Below the pieces are notes generated by a model that worked only from the letters and a program-made list of their open reading frames with translations, was not told the DNA's origin and searched no databases. Positions 45,827 through 55,669 of a DNA stretch of 64,000 bases are shown here, in pieces (positions within the stretch are counted from its first letter, which is position 1; the number at the start of each line of letters is the position of its first letter). This stretch comes from Crenobacter luteus (GTDB taxonomy: Bacteria; Pseudomonadota; Gammaproteobacteria; Burkholderiales; Chromobacteriaceae). Location: NCBI RefSeq assembly GCF_004345725.1, contig NZ_SLXG01000008.1:54681-118680 (forward strand), read 5' to 3'. The position numbers and the translations under genes are program-made.

Positions 45827-46648
45827 ATGCCACACCGCCGCTCCGCTTTCTTCGTCTCTGACCGCACCGGCATCACCGCCGAGTCGCTGGGGCAGACGCT
45901 GCTGACCCAGTTCGAGGCGCTCGACTTCAAGCGCGAAACCATCCCCTTCGTCGACACCGTCGAGAAGGCGCGCGGTGTTGCCGCACACATCCGCGAACGC
46001 GCCGCCAACGACCAGCACCGGCCGCTGATTTTCTCCAGTATCGTCAACCCTGAGGTCCGCGAGGCGGTGAAAATCGAGGACGCGCTGTGCATCGACTTCT
46101 TCGAGACCTTCATCGGCCAGATCGAGCACGAACTGCACCACAAGGCCGAGCTGTCGGTCGGCAAGGCGCACGGCGTGGTCAACGAGGAGAAGTACGACCA
46201 CCGGATCGAAGCGGTCAACTACTCGCTCAGCCACGACGACGGCATCAAGATGAAGGGCCTCGAGGAAGCCGACGTGATCCTGGTCGGCGTGTCGCGCTCG
46301 GGCAAGACGCCGACCTGCCTGTATCTTGCGCTGCAGTACGGCATCAAGGCGGCCAACTACCCGCTGACGCCGGACGACCTGGACCACGACGGCCTGCCGG
46401 CGATGCTGCTGCGTCACCGCAACAAGCTGTTCGGTCTGACGATAGAACCGATGCGCCTGCACAGCATCCGCTCCGAACGCCGCCCCGACTCGAAGTACGC
46501 CAGCGTCGACAATTGCCGCTACGAGGTCAACGAGGCCGAGTCGCTGTTCCGTCAGCACGGCGTACCGTTCCTGAACGCGACGCACAAGTCGATCGAGGAG
46601 ATCGCGACCACCATCGTCCACCAGGCGCACCTGACGCGCCGCTTCTGA
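45827..46648 (+). CDS. ppsR: PEP synthase regulatory protein PpsR (bifunctional kinase/phosphorylase)
   Basis: Inactivates PpsA by ADP-dependent phosphorylation and reactivates it by phosphorolysis. The 273-aa product has [19 protein letters not shown] at the start, a P-loop [15 protein letters not shown] near residue 155 and [11 protein letters not shown] at the end, all DUF299/PSRP markers. The 264-bp divergent gap to ppsA carries no other gene. It ends 44 bp before the trpS leader peptide. Confidence 0.95.
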   Translation: MPHRRSAFFVSDRTGITAESLGQTLLTQFEALDFKRETIPFVDTVEKARGVAAHIRERAANDQHRPLIFSSIVNPEVREAVKIEDALCIDFFETFIGQIEHELHHKAELSVGKAHGVVNEEKYDHRIEAVNYSLSHDDGIKMKGLEEADVILVGVSRSGKTPTCLYLALQYGIKAANYPLTPDDLDHDGLPAMLLRHRNKLFGLTIEPMRLHSIRSERRPDSKYASVDNCRYEVNEAESLFRQHGVPFLNATHKSIEEIATTIVHQAHLTRRF

Positions 46649-46692
46649 CGCGGACTTGACCGCCCGCCCCCGCGCGGGCGACACTGGACTCC

Positions 46693-46746
46693 ATGGATAC
46701 CCGACGCACCGCACTCGCCTTCTTCTGGTGGTGGCGCCTCTTCTAG
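46693..46746 (+). CDS. Tryptophan-rich leader peptide of the trpS attenuator
   Basis: A 17-codon frame reading [17 protein letters not shown], with three consecutive Trp codons near its end. It is followed by alternative hairpins and an intrinsic terminator ahead of trpS. Ribosome stalling on TGG codons when charged tRNA(Trp) is scarce would favour the antiterminator. No strong ribosome site is visible (TGGACTCC upstream). TTGACC at 46656 is a candidate -35. Analogous leader peptides are classic for trp operons. Confidence 0.88.
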   Translation: MDTRRTALAFFWWWRLF

Positions 46747-46812
46747 GCGGCACCGGTGTTCGCGCGTCGATAGATAACCCGGAGGCCGCCGCAAGGCGGC
46801 GCCGGGTTTTTT
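46732..46812 (+). promoter_or_regulatory. Transcription attenuator of trpS
   Basis: Four segments can be drawn. Segment 1 (GGTGGCGCCT, over the last Trp codons) pairs with segment 2 (AGGCGGCACC, 46745-46754). Segment 2 (GGCGGCACCGG, 46746-46756) pairs with segment 3 (CCGGAGGCCGCC, 46779-46790) as antiterminator. Segment 3 pairs with segment 4 to make the terminator AACCCGG..GCCGCC-GCAA-GGCGGC..CCGGGTT followed by T6 (46776-46812). This is the textbook layout of peptide-leader attenuation. Confidence 0.85.
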
Positions 46813-46853
46813 CTTTCGCTTCCTTGCGGCCCTCCCCCCGACAAGGAGATCGC

Positions 46854-47879
<1,026 letters not shown>

Positions 47880-47895
47880 ACCGGCCGGCGCAACA

Positions 47896-47921
47896 AAAAG
47901 GGACGCTCTCGCGTCCCTTTT
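47896..47921 (+). terminator. Intrinsic terminator of trpS
   Basis: AAAAGGGACGC and GCGTCCCTTTT form an 11-bp stem with loop TCTC, ending in T4. It is 16 bp after the trpS stop and also works toward the convergent gene. Confidence 0.9.
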
Positions 47922-47927
47922 CTCATG

Positions 47928-47947
47928 CTCGGCCAACGTTGGCCGAG
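47928..47947. repeat. Inverted GTTGGCCGAG pair, 20-bp perfect palindrome
   Basis: CTCGGCCAAC (47928) and GTTGGCCGAG (47938) abut directly between the trpS terminator and the stop of the convergent hydrolase gene. It has the same design as at 37271 and 56979. Confidence 0.85.
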
Positions 47948-47948
47948 G

Positions 47949-48722
47949 CTATAGGCTGCCCAGCACCTTCAGTCCGTCGTAGCCGACCTCGACGCCGGCC
48001 GGGCAGCGCGCGCTCAGCGCGTGGTATTCGAGCCCGTGCGTCATGTGGATCAGCACCGTGCGGCGCGCGCCGATCCGCGCCGCCCACATGAAGCTCTCCT
48101 CGACCGACAGGTGCGATTTGTACGGCCGCTCGCGCAGGCAGTCGAGGAACAGCGTGTCGACGCCGGCCAGCAAGTCGACGCTGGCGGGCGGAATGTCGGA
48201 CACGTCGGTCAGCCACGCGACGTTGCCGATGCGCCAGCCCAGGCACGGCCAGCCGCCGTGCGCGAGCGGGATCGGGTGCACGGCGACGCCCATGAACGAG
48301 AACGGGCCGTCGACCCTGTGGGTGAGCAGCACCGGTTTGTCCCAGGTCGGCGACGGCGGCGACAGCGCGTAGTCGAAGCGGCTCTCGATGTTGTCCATCG
48401 TGAAGTCGTTGCCGAACAGCGCGATCGGCCCCTGCCTGACGTAGCAGAACGCCCTGAGGTCGTCGATGCCGTTCAGGTGGTCGGCGTGCGGATGGGTGTA
48501 GAGCACCGCGTCGACGCGGGTGAAGCCCTCGCGCAGCGCCTGCGGCCGCAGGTCTGGCCCGGTGTCGATCAGAAAGTGCGCGTCGCCGGCGCGCACGTAG
48601 GCGCTGCAGCGGGTGCGGCGGTTGCGCGCATCGCTCGACGTGCAGGTCGGGCAATCGCAGCCGATCGCCGGAGAGCCGGCGCTCGAACCGCTGCCGAGAA
48701 TGGTGAATTCGACGGTGCTCAT
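47949..48722 (-). CDS. Metallo-beta-lactamase fold hydrolase (PhnP-like)
   Basis: 257-aa MBL-fold enzyme with the metal motif THPHADH (about residue 76) and LTDVSDIP later. An early GCDCPTCTS near residue 22, with possible metal-binding cysteines, resembles the PhnP/YycJ-like phosphodiesterase group. It ends the minus-strand operon mltG-tmk-holB-pilZ-tatD and starts 11 bp after tatD. The substrate is unknown. Confidence 0.85.
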   Translation of the reverse strand: MSTVEFTILGSGSSAGSPAIGCDCPTCTSSDARNRRTRCSAYVRAGDAHFLIDTGPDLRPQALREGFTRVDAVLYTHPHADHLNGIDDLRAFCYVRQGPIALFGNDFTMDNIESRFDYALSPPSPTWDKPVLLTHRVDGPFSFMGVAVHPIPLAHGGWPCLGWRIGNVAWLTDVSDIPPASVDLLAGVDTLFLDCLRERPYKSHLSVEESFMWAARIGARRTVLIHMTHGLEYHALSARCPAGVEVGYDGLKVLGSL

Positions 48723-48733
48723 CGTGTGTGGGC

Positions 48734-49510
48734 CTAGACGCCCGCCGGCCGCGGGATCTTGGCGAACAGGTCGAAGAAGTTGCGGCAGGTCGCCTCGGCG
48801 ACCGCCTCCAGCGGCAGACCGCGCAGCGCGGCGATATGTTCCGCGACATGCTTGACGAAGCCGGGCTCGTTGGTCTTGCCGCGGAACGGCACCGGCGCCA
48901 GATACGGCGAATCGGTCTCGATCAGCATCCGGTCGAGCGGCACCATCTTGGCGACCTCCTTCAACTCCTGCGCGCTCTTGAAGGTGACGATACCCGAGAA
49001 CGAGATGTAGAAGCCCAGGTCGAGCGCGGCGCGCGCCACCTCGCGGTTTTCGGTGAAGCAGTGCATCACGCCCGCCTCGGCGCCGGCCTCGCGCATGATC
49101 GCCAGCGTGTCGGCGGCCGATTCGCGCGTGTGGATCACCAGCGGCAGCCCGGTGGCGCGGCTGGCGCGGATATGGGTGCGAAAGCGCTCGTGCTGCCAGG
49201 TCAGGTCGCCCTTGCACCAGTGGTAGTCGAGCCCGGTCTCGCCGATGCCGACCACCTTCGGGTGGGCGGCGTGCGCGACGAGCTCGGCCTCGGAAAACTC
49301 CGCCGCGTCCGCATCGTCCGGGTGCACGCCGACGGTCGCGTACAGCCGCTCGTGCGCCTCGGCCAACGCGAGCACCTCGGGAAAGGCCGGCACGCTGACG
49401 CCGATCACCAGCGCGTGGCTGACGGCGTTCTCGTCCATCTTGGCGAACACCTCGGGCAGCCGCGCGGCGAGGTCGGGGAAATTCAGGTGGCAGTGCGAAT
49501 CGACGAACAT
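48734..49510 (-). CDS. TatD family metal-dependent hydrolase
   Basis: TIM-barrel hydrolase of 258 aa with metal ligands in DSHCHLNF, GIGETGLDYH, IHTRE, MHCF and ETDSPYLAP. The holB-pilZ-tatD order is that of E. coli YcfH-type enzymes. Members act as 3'-5' DNA or RNA exonucleases or D-aminoacyl hydrolases; the exact role is uncertain. Repeat copy at 49358. Confidence 0.92.
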   Translation of the reverse strand: MFVDSHCHLNFPDLAARLPEVFAKMDENAVSHALVIGVSVPAFPEVLALAEAHERLYATVGVHPDDADAAEFSEAELVAHAAHPKVVGIGETGLDYHWCKGDLTWQHERFRTHIRASRATGLPLVIHTRESAADTLAIMREAGAEAGVMHCFTENREVARAALDLGFYISFSGIVTFKSAQELKEVAKMVPLDRMLIETDSPYLAPVPFRGKTNEPGFVKHVAEHIAALRGLPLEAVAEATCRNFFDLFAKIPRPAGV

Positions 49511-49538
49511 CGTTACGTTGCGGGGCCAGGCCCCTTCC

Positions 49539-49925
49539 TTACATCGTATGGGTGGGACGGCTCGACTTGAGCACGCCGGCGAGCAGCTCCTCGATGACCT
49601 TGCGCGCGTGCGCGCCGGCCTCGCCGTCGGAAAACTCGATACCGACGCCCTGCGTGCGGCTGTTGTTGGCGCCGGCCGGCGTGATCCATACCACGCGGCC
49701 CTGTACCGCGACCCTGTCGGCGCGGTCCATCAGCGTCAGCAACAGAAAGACCTCGTCGCCGAGCGCGTGGTCGCGGTTGGTCGGCACGAACACGCCACCG
49801 TTCTTCAGGAACGGCATGTAGGCGGCGTACAGCGCGCTGCGCTCCTTGATGTGCAGCGACATCACGCCCGGGCGGGGGTGGACGGCGGCGTCGCCCTCGT
49901 CGGGGCGGGGTAGCGGACTCTCCAT
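49539..49925 (-). CDS. pilZ: Type IV pilus PilZ domain protein
   Basis: 128-aa PilZ-fold protein. It lacks the RxxxR and D/NxSxxG motifs for c-di-GMP binding, as in the PilZ required for type IV pilus assembly. Visible blocks are LYAAYMPFLKNGGVFVPT and GVGIEFSDGEAGAHARKVIEELLAG. Location between holB and tatD matches Pseudomonas and Neisseria. Type IV pili are the DNA-uptake machine in Neisseriales, relevant to the repeat reported here. Confidence 0.92.
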   Translation of the reverse strand: MESPLPRPDEGDAAVHPRPGVMSLHIKERSALYAAYMPFLKNGGVFVPTNRDHALGDEVFLLLTLMDRADRVAVQGRVVWITPAGANNSRTQGVGIEFSDGEAGAHARKVIEELLAGVLKSSRPTHTM

Positions 49926-49936
49926 CGGACGGCTCC

Positions 49937-50932
49937 CTAGCGCGCCGCGCGCGACGGCGCGGCCAAGCAGTTCAGGTAATCGGCGAACGCCGCCTCCAGT
50001 TGCAGGCGGACGTTCAAGGTGTGTTCGGCAAACGGCGCCAGCGCGACGAGCGCGTCGTAGCAGCGCATCAGCGCGACCGGGTCGGCGCGGCCGGCCAGCG
50101 CCTCGAGCGCGGCGCGTCGGTCGGGATGATAACGGACGGCGTTCGCCAGCCTCAAACCGGCCAGGTCGCCGAGCCATTTCATCAGCCAGTCGAGCGCCAC
50201 GCCGAGCGGCAGCTTGTCCTTGTCGGCGGCCTCGGCCAAGGCGAGCAGGCCGGCCAGCGTCGGCCGCTCCAGCGCGGCGAGAAAGCGGTCGCGCGCCTCA
50301 CGGCGCGCCGCGTCGTGCTCGAACAGCGGCACGCCGCCGTGGTGGGCAAGCTCGGCCTCGGCGTTCTCGACGCCCTCGCGCGCCAGATAGGCCAGCGCCG
50401 CCTCGCGGTCCGGCGCCGTCAGCACGAAGGGCCGGCAGCGGCTCTTGATGGTCGGCAGCAGGCGCTCGCGCTGGTGGCTGACCAAGAGGAACAGCACGCC
50501 CTCGGGCGGCTCCTCGAGGATTTTCAACAGCGCGTTGGCGGCGGCCGGGTTCATCGCCTCGGCCGGCTCGACCAGCACCACGCGACGGCCGGCGCGGTGC
50601 GCGCTCAGGTGGGCGAACTCGATCAGCTCGCGCACCGCCTCGATCTTGATCTGCGCGAGACGGCGCGCGCCCTTGCCGCCGTCGTCGCCGTCGTCGGGAC
50701 TGAGCGCGCGGTAGTCCGGATGGTGGCCGGCGGCGAACCAGCGGCAGGCCTCGCACTCGCCGCAGGCGGTCGCGTCGTCGCGCGGCGCCTCGCACAGCAG
50801 CGCCTGCGCGAGCGTCTCGGCGAAAGCGCGCTTGCCGATGCCGGCCGGGCCGGCGAACAGCCAGGCGTTCGGCAGCCGGGAGAATTCGCCGCGGATGCGT
50901 CGCCAGTCGGCGTCCTGCCACGGGTAGCGCAT
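49937..50932 (-). CDS. holB: DNA polymerase III delta-prime subunit
   Basis: Clamp-loader subunit of 331 aa. It has a modified P-loop (GPAGIGKRA), zinc-binding cysteines in ACGECEACRWF, and the ALLKILEEPPEGVLFLLVS sensor region. It overlaps tmk by 1 bp (TGATG-type junction). A one-mismatch repeat (CTCGGCCAAG) lies at 50231. Confidence 0.94.
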   Translation of the reverse strand: MRYPWQDADWRRIRGEFSRLPNAWLFAGPAGIGKRAFAETLAQALLCEAPRDDATACGECEACRWFAAGHHPDYRALSPDDGDDGGKGARRLAQIKIEAVRELIEFAHLSAHRAGRRVVLVEPAEAMNPAAANALLKILEEPPEGVLFLLVSHQRERLLPTIKSRCRPFVLTAPDREAALAYLAREGVENAEAELAHHGGVPLFEHDAARREARDRFLAALERPTLAGLLALAEAADKDKLPLGVALDWLMKWLGDLAGLRLANAVRYHPDRRAALEALAGRADPVALMRCYDALVALAPFAEHTLNVRLQLEAAFADYLNCLAAPSRAAR

Positions 50933-51558
50933 CAGCGGTCGGCTCCGACGAGCTCGGCCAACCTCGCCTGCACGGCGGCGCGCACCGCCTCGGGCGGCTG
51001 GCTGGCATCGAACACCGCGAAGCGCGCCGGCTCGGCGGCCGCGCGCGCGAGGTAGGCGCCGCGCACGCGCTCGTGGAAGTCGCGCGCCTCGCGCTCGAAG
51101 CGGTCGAGCGCGCGGCTGACGGCCATACGCGCGGCGGCGAGCTCGGTCGACAGGTCGAACAGCAGGGTCAGGTCGGGCGACAGGCCGCGCTGCACCCATT
51201 GTTCGAGCACGGCGATGCGCTCGAACGGCACGCCGCGCCCGCCGCCCTGGTAGGCGAAGGTCGCGTCGGTGAAACGGTCGCACACCACCCAGCGGCCGGC
51301 GGCCAGCGCCGGGCGGATCACCCGGTCCAGGTGCTCCTGGCGCGCGGCGAACATCAACAGCGTCTCGGCGTCGAGGCCGACCTCGGTGTCGGGCGACAGC
51401 AACAGCTCGCGCAGCCGTTCGCCGAGCGGCGTGCCGCCCGGCTCTCGCGTGAACAGCGCGTCGACGCCGCGCTCGGCCAGCCAGTCGCGCACCGCGTCCA
51501 GCTGGGTGCTCTTGCCGGCGCCGTCCAGGCCTTCGAGCGTGATGAAGCGTCCGGCCAT
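50932..51558 (-). CDS. tmk: Thymidylate kinase
   Basis: Phosphorylates dTMP to dTDP. The 208-aa product has the P-loop LEGLDGAGKST, REPGGTPLGE, and DRFTDATFAYQGGGRG. Its start overlaps the mltG stop, and its stop overlaps the holB start, giving tight coupling. A repeat copy (50953) lies close to the C-terminus as Leu-Ala-Glu. Confidence 0.97.
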   Translation of the reverse strand: MAGRFITLEGLDGAGKSTQLDAVRDWLAERGVDALFTREPGGTPLGERLRELLLSPDTEVGLDAETLLMFAARQEHLDRVIRPALAAGRWVVCDRFTDATFAYQGGGRGVPFERIAVLEQWVQRGLSPDLTLLFDLSTELAAARMAVSRALDRFEREARDFHERVRGAYLARAAAEPARFAVFDASQPPEAVRAAVQARLAELVGADR

Positions 51559-52550
51559 TACTGCCCTTTCTTCAGGATGAACTGGCGCACCGCCGCGTTG
51601 TGCTCACCCAGCGATTCGGAAAAATGCGTGCTGCCGTCGCCGCGCGCGACGAAGTAGAGCGCGCGCGTCTCGGCCGGCCGCGCGGCGGCCTCGAGCGCGG
51701 CGCGGCCCGGCAGCGCGATCGGCGTCGGCGGCAGGCCGCCGCGCGTATAGGTGTTGTACGGCGTATCGCGCTTGAGGTCGCCCTTGCGGATGTTGCCGTC
51801 GAAGCGTACGCCCATGCCGTAGATCACCGACGGGTCGGTCTGCAGCCGCATGCCGATCTTCAGCCGGTTGGCGAACACCGCCGACACCATCGGCCTGTCC
51901 TCCTCGCGCGAGGTTTCCTTTTCGATCAGGCTGGCGGCGATCAGCAGCTCGTAGGGGTTGGCGTACGGCAGGTCGACCGCACGGCCCTCCCAGGCGCGCG
52001 ACAGATGCTGCTGCATCGTCCGGTAGGCGCGCCGGTACAGCTCGAGCTCGCTGCTGCCGGGCACGAAGAAGTAGGTGCTCGGGAAGAACAGGCCCTCGGC
52101 CGACGTCTCGGGCGCGCCGAGCGCGGCGAGCAGCTCGGCGTCGCTCAGCCGCGCCGTGTCGTGGGTGAAGTCGGGCTCGCGCGCGACGGCCTGGCGAAAC
52201 TGCGCGAAGGTCCAGCCCTCGATCACCGTCAGGCTGCCCTGGTCGGGGCTGCCCTCGGCCAACCTTCTGAGCACCTCCCACATCGCGACCGGCGCCGAAA
52301 ATTCGTACAAGCCGGGCTTGACCTTGCGGTCGGCACCGGAGATGCGCGACAGCGCGATCATCACCCAGCGGTTGCGGATCACGCCCTCGGCCTCGAGCGA
52401 GCGCGCAACCTGGCTCAGCGTGCGGCTGGGGGCGACGGCGACGCTGTACGGCGTCGACGGCAGGGTGACCGGCACGGCGACCACCCAGGCCAGCCACAGC
52501 ACGGCGGCGGCCAGCAAGGCGACGAGCGAACGGAAGATGAATTTCTGCAT
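51558..52550 (-). CDS. mltG: Endolytic murein transglycosylase MltG
   Basis: Inner-membrane enzyme that cleaves nascent peptidoglycan strands. The 330-aa product has one N-terminal membrane segment (about 8-28), a LysM-like region and the YceG domain. The catalytic Glu lies in AASLIEKETS, and DPSVIYG plus YNTYTRGGLPPTPI follow. It begins the mltG-tmk-holB-pilZ-tatD run. pabC, which often precedes it, is absent here. Repeat copy at 52254. Confidence 0.95.
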   Translation of the reverse strand: MQKFIFRSLVALLAAAVLWLAWVVAVPVTLPSTPYSVAVAPSRTLSQVARSLEAEGVIRNRWVMIALSRISGADRKVKPGLYEFSAPVAMWEVLRRLAEGSPDQGSLTVIEGWTFAQFRQAVAREPDFTHDTARLSDAELLAALGAPETSAEGLFFPSTYFFVPGSSELELYRRAYRTMQQHLSRAWEGRAVDLPYANPYELLIAASLIEKETSREEDRPMVSAVFANRLKIGMRLQTDPSVIYGMGVRFDGNIRKGDLKRDTPYNTYTRGGLPPTPIALPGRAALEAAARPAETRALYFVARGDGSTHFSESLGEHNAAVRQFILKKGQ

Positions 52551-52616
52551 GAAATGGCGACCGGAACGAATCCCGCGATGATAGCACTTGCCGGCGCGGC
52601 GCTGGCGGCGAGGCCG

Positions 52617-53183
52617 TCAACCGGCGGACGCCGGCCGCGGCTCGCGCACGACGCCGAAGCGCGCGGCGAGCGCGTCGGCCCCGGCGTAGCCGAGCGGCAG
52701 CGGCTCGCCACCGAGCGCGAGGGCGGCGACCGGCCTCGTCGCCGGCCAGTCGTCCCACGCCTCGTCGGGCAGCGGCGCGCCGCCGTCCGCGACGAGGCGC
52801 CCGGCCAGCAGCGCCGCGTCGTGGTCGTGCACGCGCGCCGGATACCCGGCCAGCTCGAGATAGAACACGCCGTCGTCGCTGAGCCAGGCCGCGGCGGGCG
52901 CGGCGACGAGCCCGTCGGGCAACCGCACGACGCGCCCGTCCGGCTCGACGCGCGCGACGTAGGGCGTATCCTCCAGCGTCACGTAGGCGCGCTGCGGGCC
53001 GTTCTGCACGTAGGCGCCGTCGGCGCCGACCGCGTAGTTGCGCGCGAAGAAGGCGGCCAGCGCCGGATGCGTCAACCGCTCTCCGGCCATGCGCCAGATG
53101 CCGCGCGCGTCGAGCGCCAGCCAGCCGTAGCAGGCCGGCACGTTCGGCCACTTCGCCAGCGCCGCCAGAACCATCGCGTCCAT
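52617..53183 (-). CDS. Conserved hypothetical protein
   Basis: 188-aa soluble protein with the opening block KWPNVPACYGWLALDARGIW and a central RNYAVGADGAYVQNGPQRAY. I recognise this as a conserved betaproteobacterial family of unknown function but cannot give it a firm family number. It has no signal peptide or membrane segment. GAGGAGG precedes two adjacent ATGs (53186, 53183), which overlap the stop of the upstream permease gene; spacing favours the second. Confidence 0.75.
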   Translation of the reverse strand: MDAMVLAALAKWPNVPACYGWLALDARGIWRMAGERLTHPALAAFFARNYAVGADGAYVQNGPQRAYVTLEDTPYVARVEPDGRVVRLPDGLVAAPAAAWLSDDGVFYLELAGYPARVHDHDAALLAGRLVADGGAPLPDEAWDDWPATRPVAALALGGEPLPLGYAGADALAARFGVVREPRPASAG

Positions 53184-55669
53184 CATTCCCTCCTCAGCAC
53201 CGTCATCGGCGCGGTGCGCGCCACTTTTCTCAACAGCGGCCAGCCGGCCAGCGCGACGACGACCGTCCCGAGCGCCAGCCCCAGCAGCGGCAGCCACGGG
53301 TTCGCGAAGAACGGCAGCTTGAACAACTGCAGCGCCGCGACGCTGCCGAGCGCCATCGCGCCAAGGCCGGCCAGCAGGCCGGCCAGCCCGCCGAGGCAGG
53401 CGAGCTCGGCCAGCAGCACGCTCTTGAGCTGGCGGCGCGAGGCGCCGAGCGCGCGCAACAGCGCGACGTCGAACAGCCGCTCGTCGCGCGTGGCCGTCAG
53501 CGCCGCCCACAGCACCAGCACGCCGGCGGCCAGCGCGAGCACGAACATCGCCTCGACCGCCTGCGCCAGCCGCTCGACCACGCCGCGCACCTCGTCGAGG
53601 ATGACGCCGACGTCGATCACCGTCAGGTTCGGCAGCCGCTCGACCATGCGGCTGGCGAAGGCCTCCTCGTCGGCCGGCAGCCGGAAGCTGGTGATGTAGC
53701 TAGCCGGCTGGCGCGAGAACCAGTCCGGCGGCGCCAGCACGAAGAAGTTGACGCGGAAGCTGTCCCACGGCACCTCCCTGAGGCTGGTCACGCGCGCCTT
53801 GTAGACGCTGCCGGCGATGTCGAACGACAGCGTGTCGCCCATGCGGATGCCGAGCGTCCCGGCCAACCCCTCCTCGACCGAGAACTGCGGCTTGGCGCCC
53901 TGCCCGGCCCAGAAGCGTCCGGCGGTGACGCGGTTGCCTTCGGGCAGCGAATCGCGCCACGACAGGTTGAACTCGCGCTCGGCCAACCTTCTGGCGCGCT
54001 CGTCGCGGTAGGCGGCCGGGCGCACCGGCCGGCCGTTGATCGCGACCAGGCGCGCGCGCACCATCGGCGCCAGTTCCGGCGCGCGCCGCCCGTCGAGCGC
54101 GAACAGGTCGGCGACCGTGTCGCGCTGCTCGGGCTGGATGTTGATGACGAACTTGTTCGGCGCGTCGGCCGGCACGCTGGCGCGCCAGGCGCCGATCAGG
54201 TCGGCGCGCACCACCGTCAGCGTCAGCAGCGCCATCAGCCCGACCGACAGCGCGACCACCTGGATCATCGCCAGCGCCGGCCGGCGCGCGAGGTTGGCGA
54301 CGCCGTAGCGCCAGCCGACGCGGCCGGCCAGCGGCAGGCGGCGCAGCAGCAGCACCGCCGCCAGCGCGACCAGGCCGACCGCGGCGAGGAAGCCCGCCAG
54401 CGCCGCGAGTATCCACAGCGCGGCGACCGTCTCGCCGACCAGGTAGGCGGTCAGCGTCAGCAGCACGAACACCGCCGCCAGCGGCGTCAGCCACCCGACG
54501 CGCCGCGCCGGCAGCTCGACGCGCAGCACCGCGACCGCCGGGATGCGCCGCACCGTCGACAAGGGCGGCAGCGCCAGCCCGCCCAAGAGCAGCAGCGCCG
54601 ACAGCGGCCCCATCGCCCACGGCAACGGCCCCGGCGCCGGCAGCGCGTCGGCGCCGAGCCAGCCGGCCGCAAGGGTAAGCAGCAGCGCCTGCGCGCCGAA
54701 GCCGGCGACCGTGCCGAGCGCGCCGGCGGCGAGCGCGAGCAGCGCGAACAGGCCGGTGAACAGCGCGCCGACCTCGCGCGAGGTCAGCCCGAGGCAGCGC
54801 AGCACCGCGACCGACTGCCAGTGGCGCGCGAGGTAGCGGCGCACCGCCAGCGCGACCGCGGCGGCGGACAGCGCCACCGTCAGCATCGCGGTCAGGCCGA
54901 GGAAGCGCCGCGCGCGCTCGAGCGCGGTGCGCACCTCGGGCCGCGCCTCCTCGACGTTCTCGACGCGCGCGCCGCGCGGCAAGCGCGCGCTGGCCTCGCG
55001 ACGGTAGTCGGCGACCGCCGCCGCCTCGCCGGCGACCATCAGCCGCCAGCGGATGCGGCTGCCCTCCTGCACCAGGCCGGTCGACGCAAGGTCGGCGTGG
55101 TTCAGCAGCAGCCGCGGCACGAAGCTGTACAGGTCGAGCGTCGCGTCCGGCTCGCGCACGATCTGGCCGGCGACGGTCAGCCGCCGCTGGCCGACTTCGA
55201 CGGCGTCGCCCTGCTTCACGCCGAGCTTGGCCATCAGCCGCGCGTCGAGCCAGGCCGTACCGGGCGCCGGCGCGCCGGCGCTTTTTTCCGCGCCGCCGGC
55301 CTGGACCGTCAGCGCGCCGCGCAGCGGGTAGCGTTCGGACACCGCCTTCAGCGTCGCCAGCGTCGCCGCGTCGCCGGCCATCACCATCGACGGGAAGCTG
55401 GCCGACTCGGCCAACTCGAGCCCGCGCGCGACGGCGCCGGCGCGAAAGGCTTCCGGCCACGGCGCGTCGGCGTTCAGCACCAGGTCGGCGGCCAGAAGCT
55501 GGGTCGCCTGGCGCGTCAGCGCGCGCTCGATACGGTCGGAGAAGAAGGCGACGCTCGTCATCGCCGTCACCGCGACGAACAGCGCCAGCGCCAGCACCGT
55601 CAGCTCGCCGGCGACCAGCTCGCGCCGCGCCATGCGCAGCGACCACATCAGGCGGTGCCAGGCGCTCAT
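53183..55669 (-). CDS. ABC transporter permease, FtsX-like (YbbP family)
   Basis: 828-aa inner-membrane protein with about ten membrane segments. It is arranged as an N-terminal segment, a periplasmic MacB-like domain, two groups of FtsX-type segments, a second periplasmic region and a last FtsX module (DVALLRALGASRRQLKSVLL). It pairs with the ATPase gene upstream (4-bp overlap), as in E. coli ybbA-ybbP next to tesA. The transported substrate is unknown. Repeat copies at 53978 and 55406. Confidence 0.9.
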   Translation of the reverse strand: MSAWHRLMWSLRMARRELVAGELTVLALALFVAVTAMTSVAFFSDRIERALTRQATQLLAADLVLNADAPWPEAFRAGAVARGLELAESASFPSMVMAGDAATLATLKAVSERYPLRGALTVQAGGAEKSAGAPAPGTAWLDARLMAKLGVKQGDAVEVGQRRLTVAGQIVREPDATLDLYSFVPRLLLNHADLASTGLVQEGSRIRWRLMVAGEAAAVADYRREASARLPRGARVENVEEARPEVRTALERARRFLGLTAMLTVALSAAAVALAVRRYLARHWQSVAVLRCLGLTSREVGALFTGLFALLALAAGALGTVAGFGAQALLLTLAAGWLGADALPAPGPLPWAMGPLSALLLLGGLALPPLSTVRRIPAVAVLRVELPARRVGWLTPLAAVFVLLTLTAYLVGETVAALWILAALAGFLAAVGLVALAAVLLLRRLPLAGRVGWRYGVANLARRPALAMIQVVALSVGLMALLTLTVVRADLIGAWRASVPADAPNKFVINIQPEQRDTVADLFALDGRRAPELAPMVRARLVAINGRPVRPAAYRDERARRLAEREFNLSWRDSLPEGNRVTAGRFWAGQGAKPQFSVEEGLAGTLGIRMGDTLSFDIAGSVYKARVTSLREVPWDSFRVNFFVLAPPDWFSRQPASYITSFRLPADEEAFASRMVERLPNLTVIDVGVILDEVRGVVERLAQAVEAMFVLALAAGVLVLWAALTATRDERLFDVALLRALGASRRQLKSVLLAELACLGGLAGLLAGLGAMALGSVAALQLFKLPFFANPWLPLLGLALGTVVVALAGWPLLRKVARTAPMTVLRRE

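Noticed and set aside
46656..46853. An N-terminal extension of TrpS upstream of 46854
   Set aside because: The frame is open, but it would translate the attenuator hairpins. AAGGAGAT precedes the ATG at 46854, and the family length fits from there.
49937..50240. Truncated HolB C-terminus
   Set aside because: The 331-residue product has the usual delta-prime length and a plausible helical C-terminal domain.
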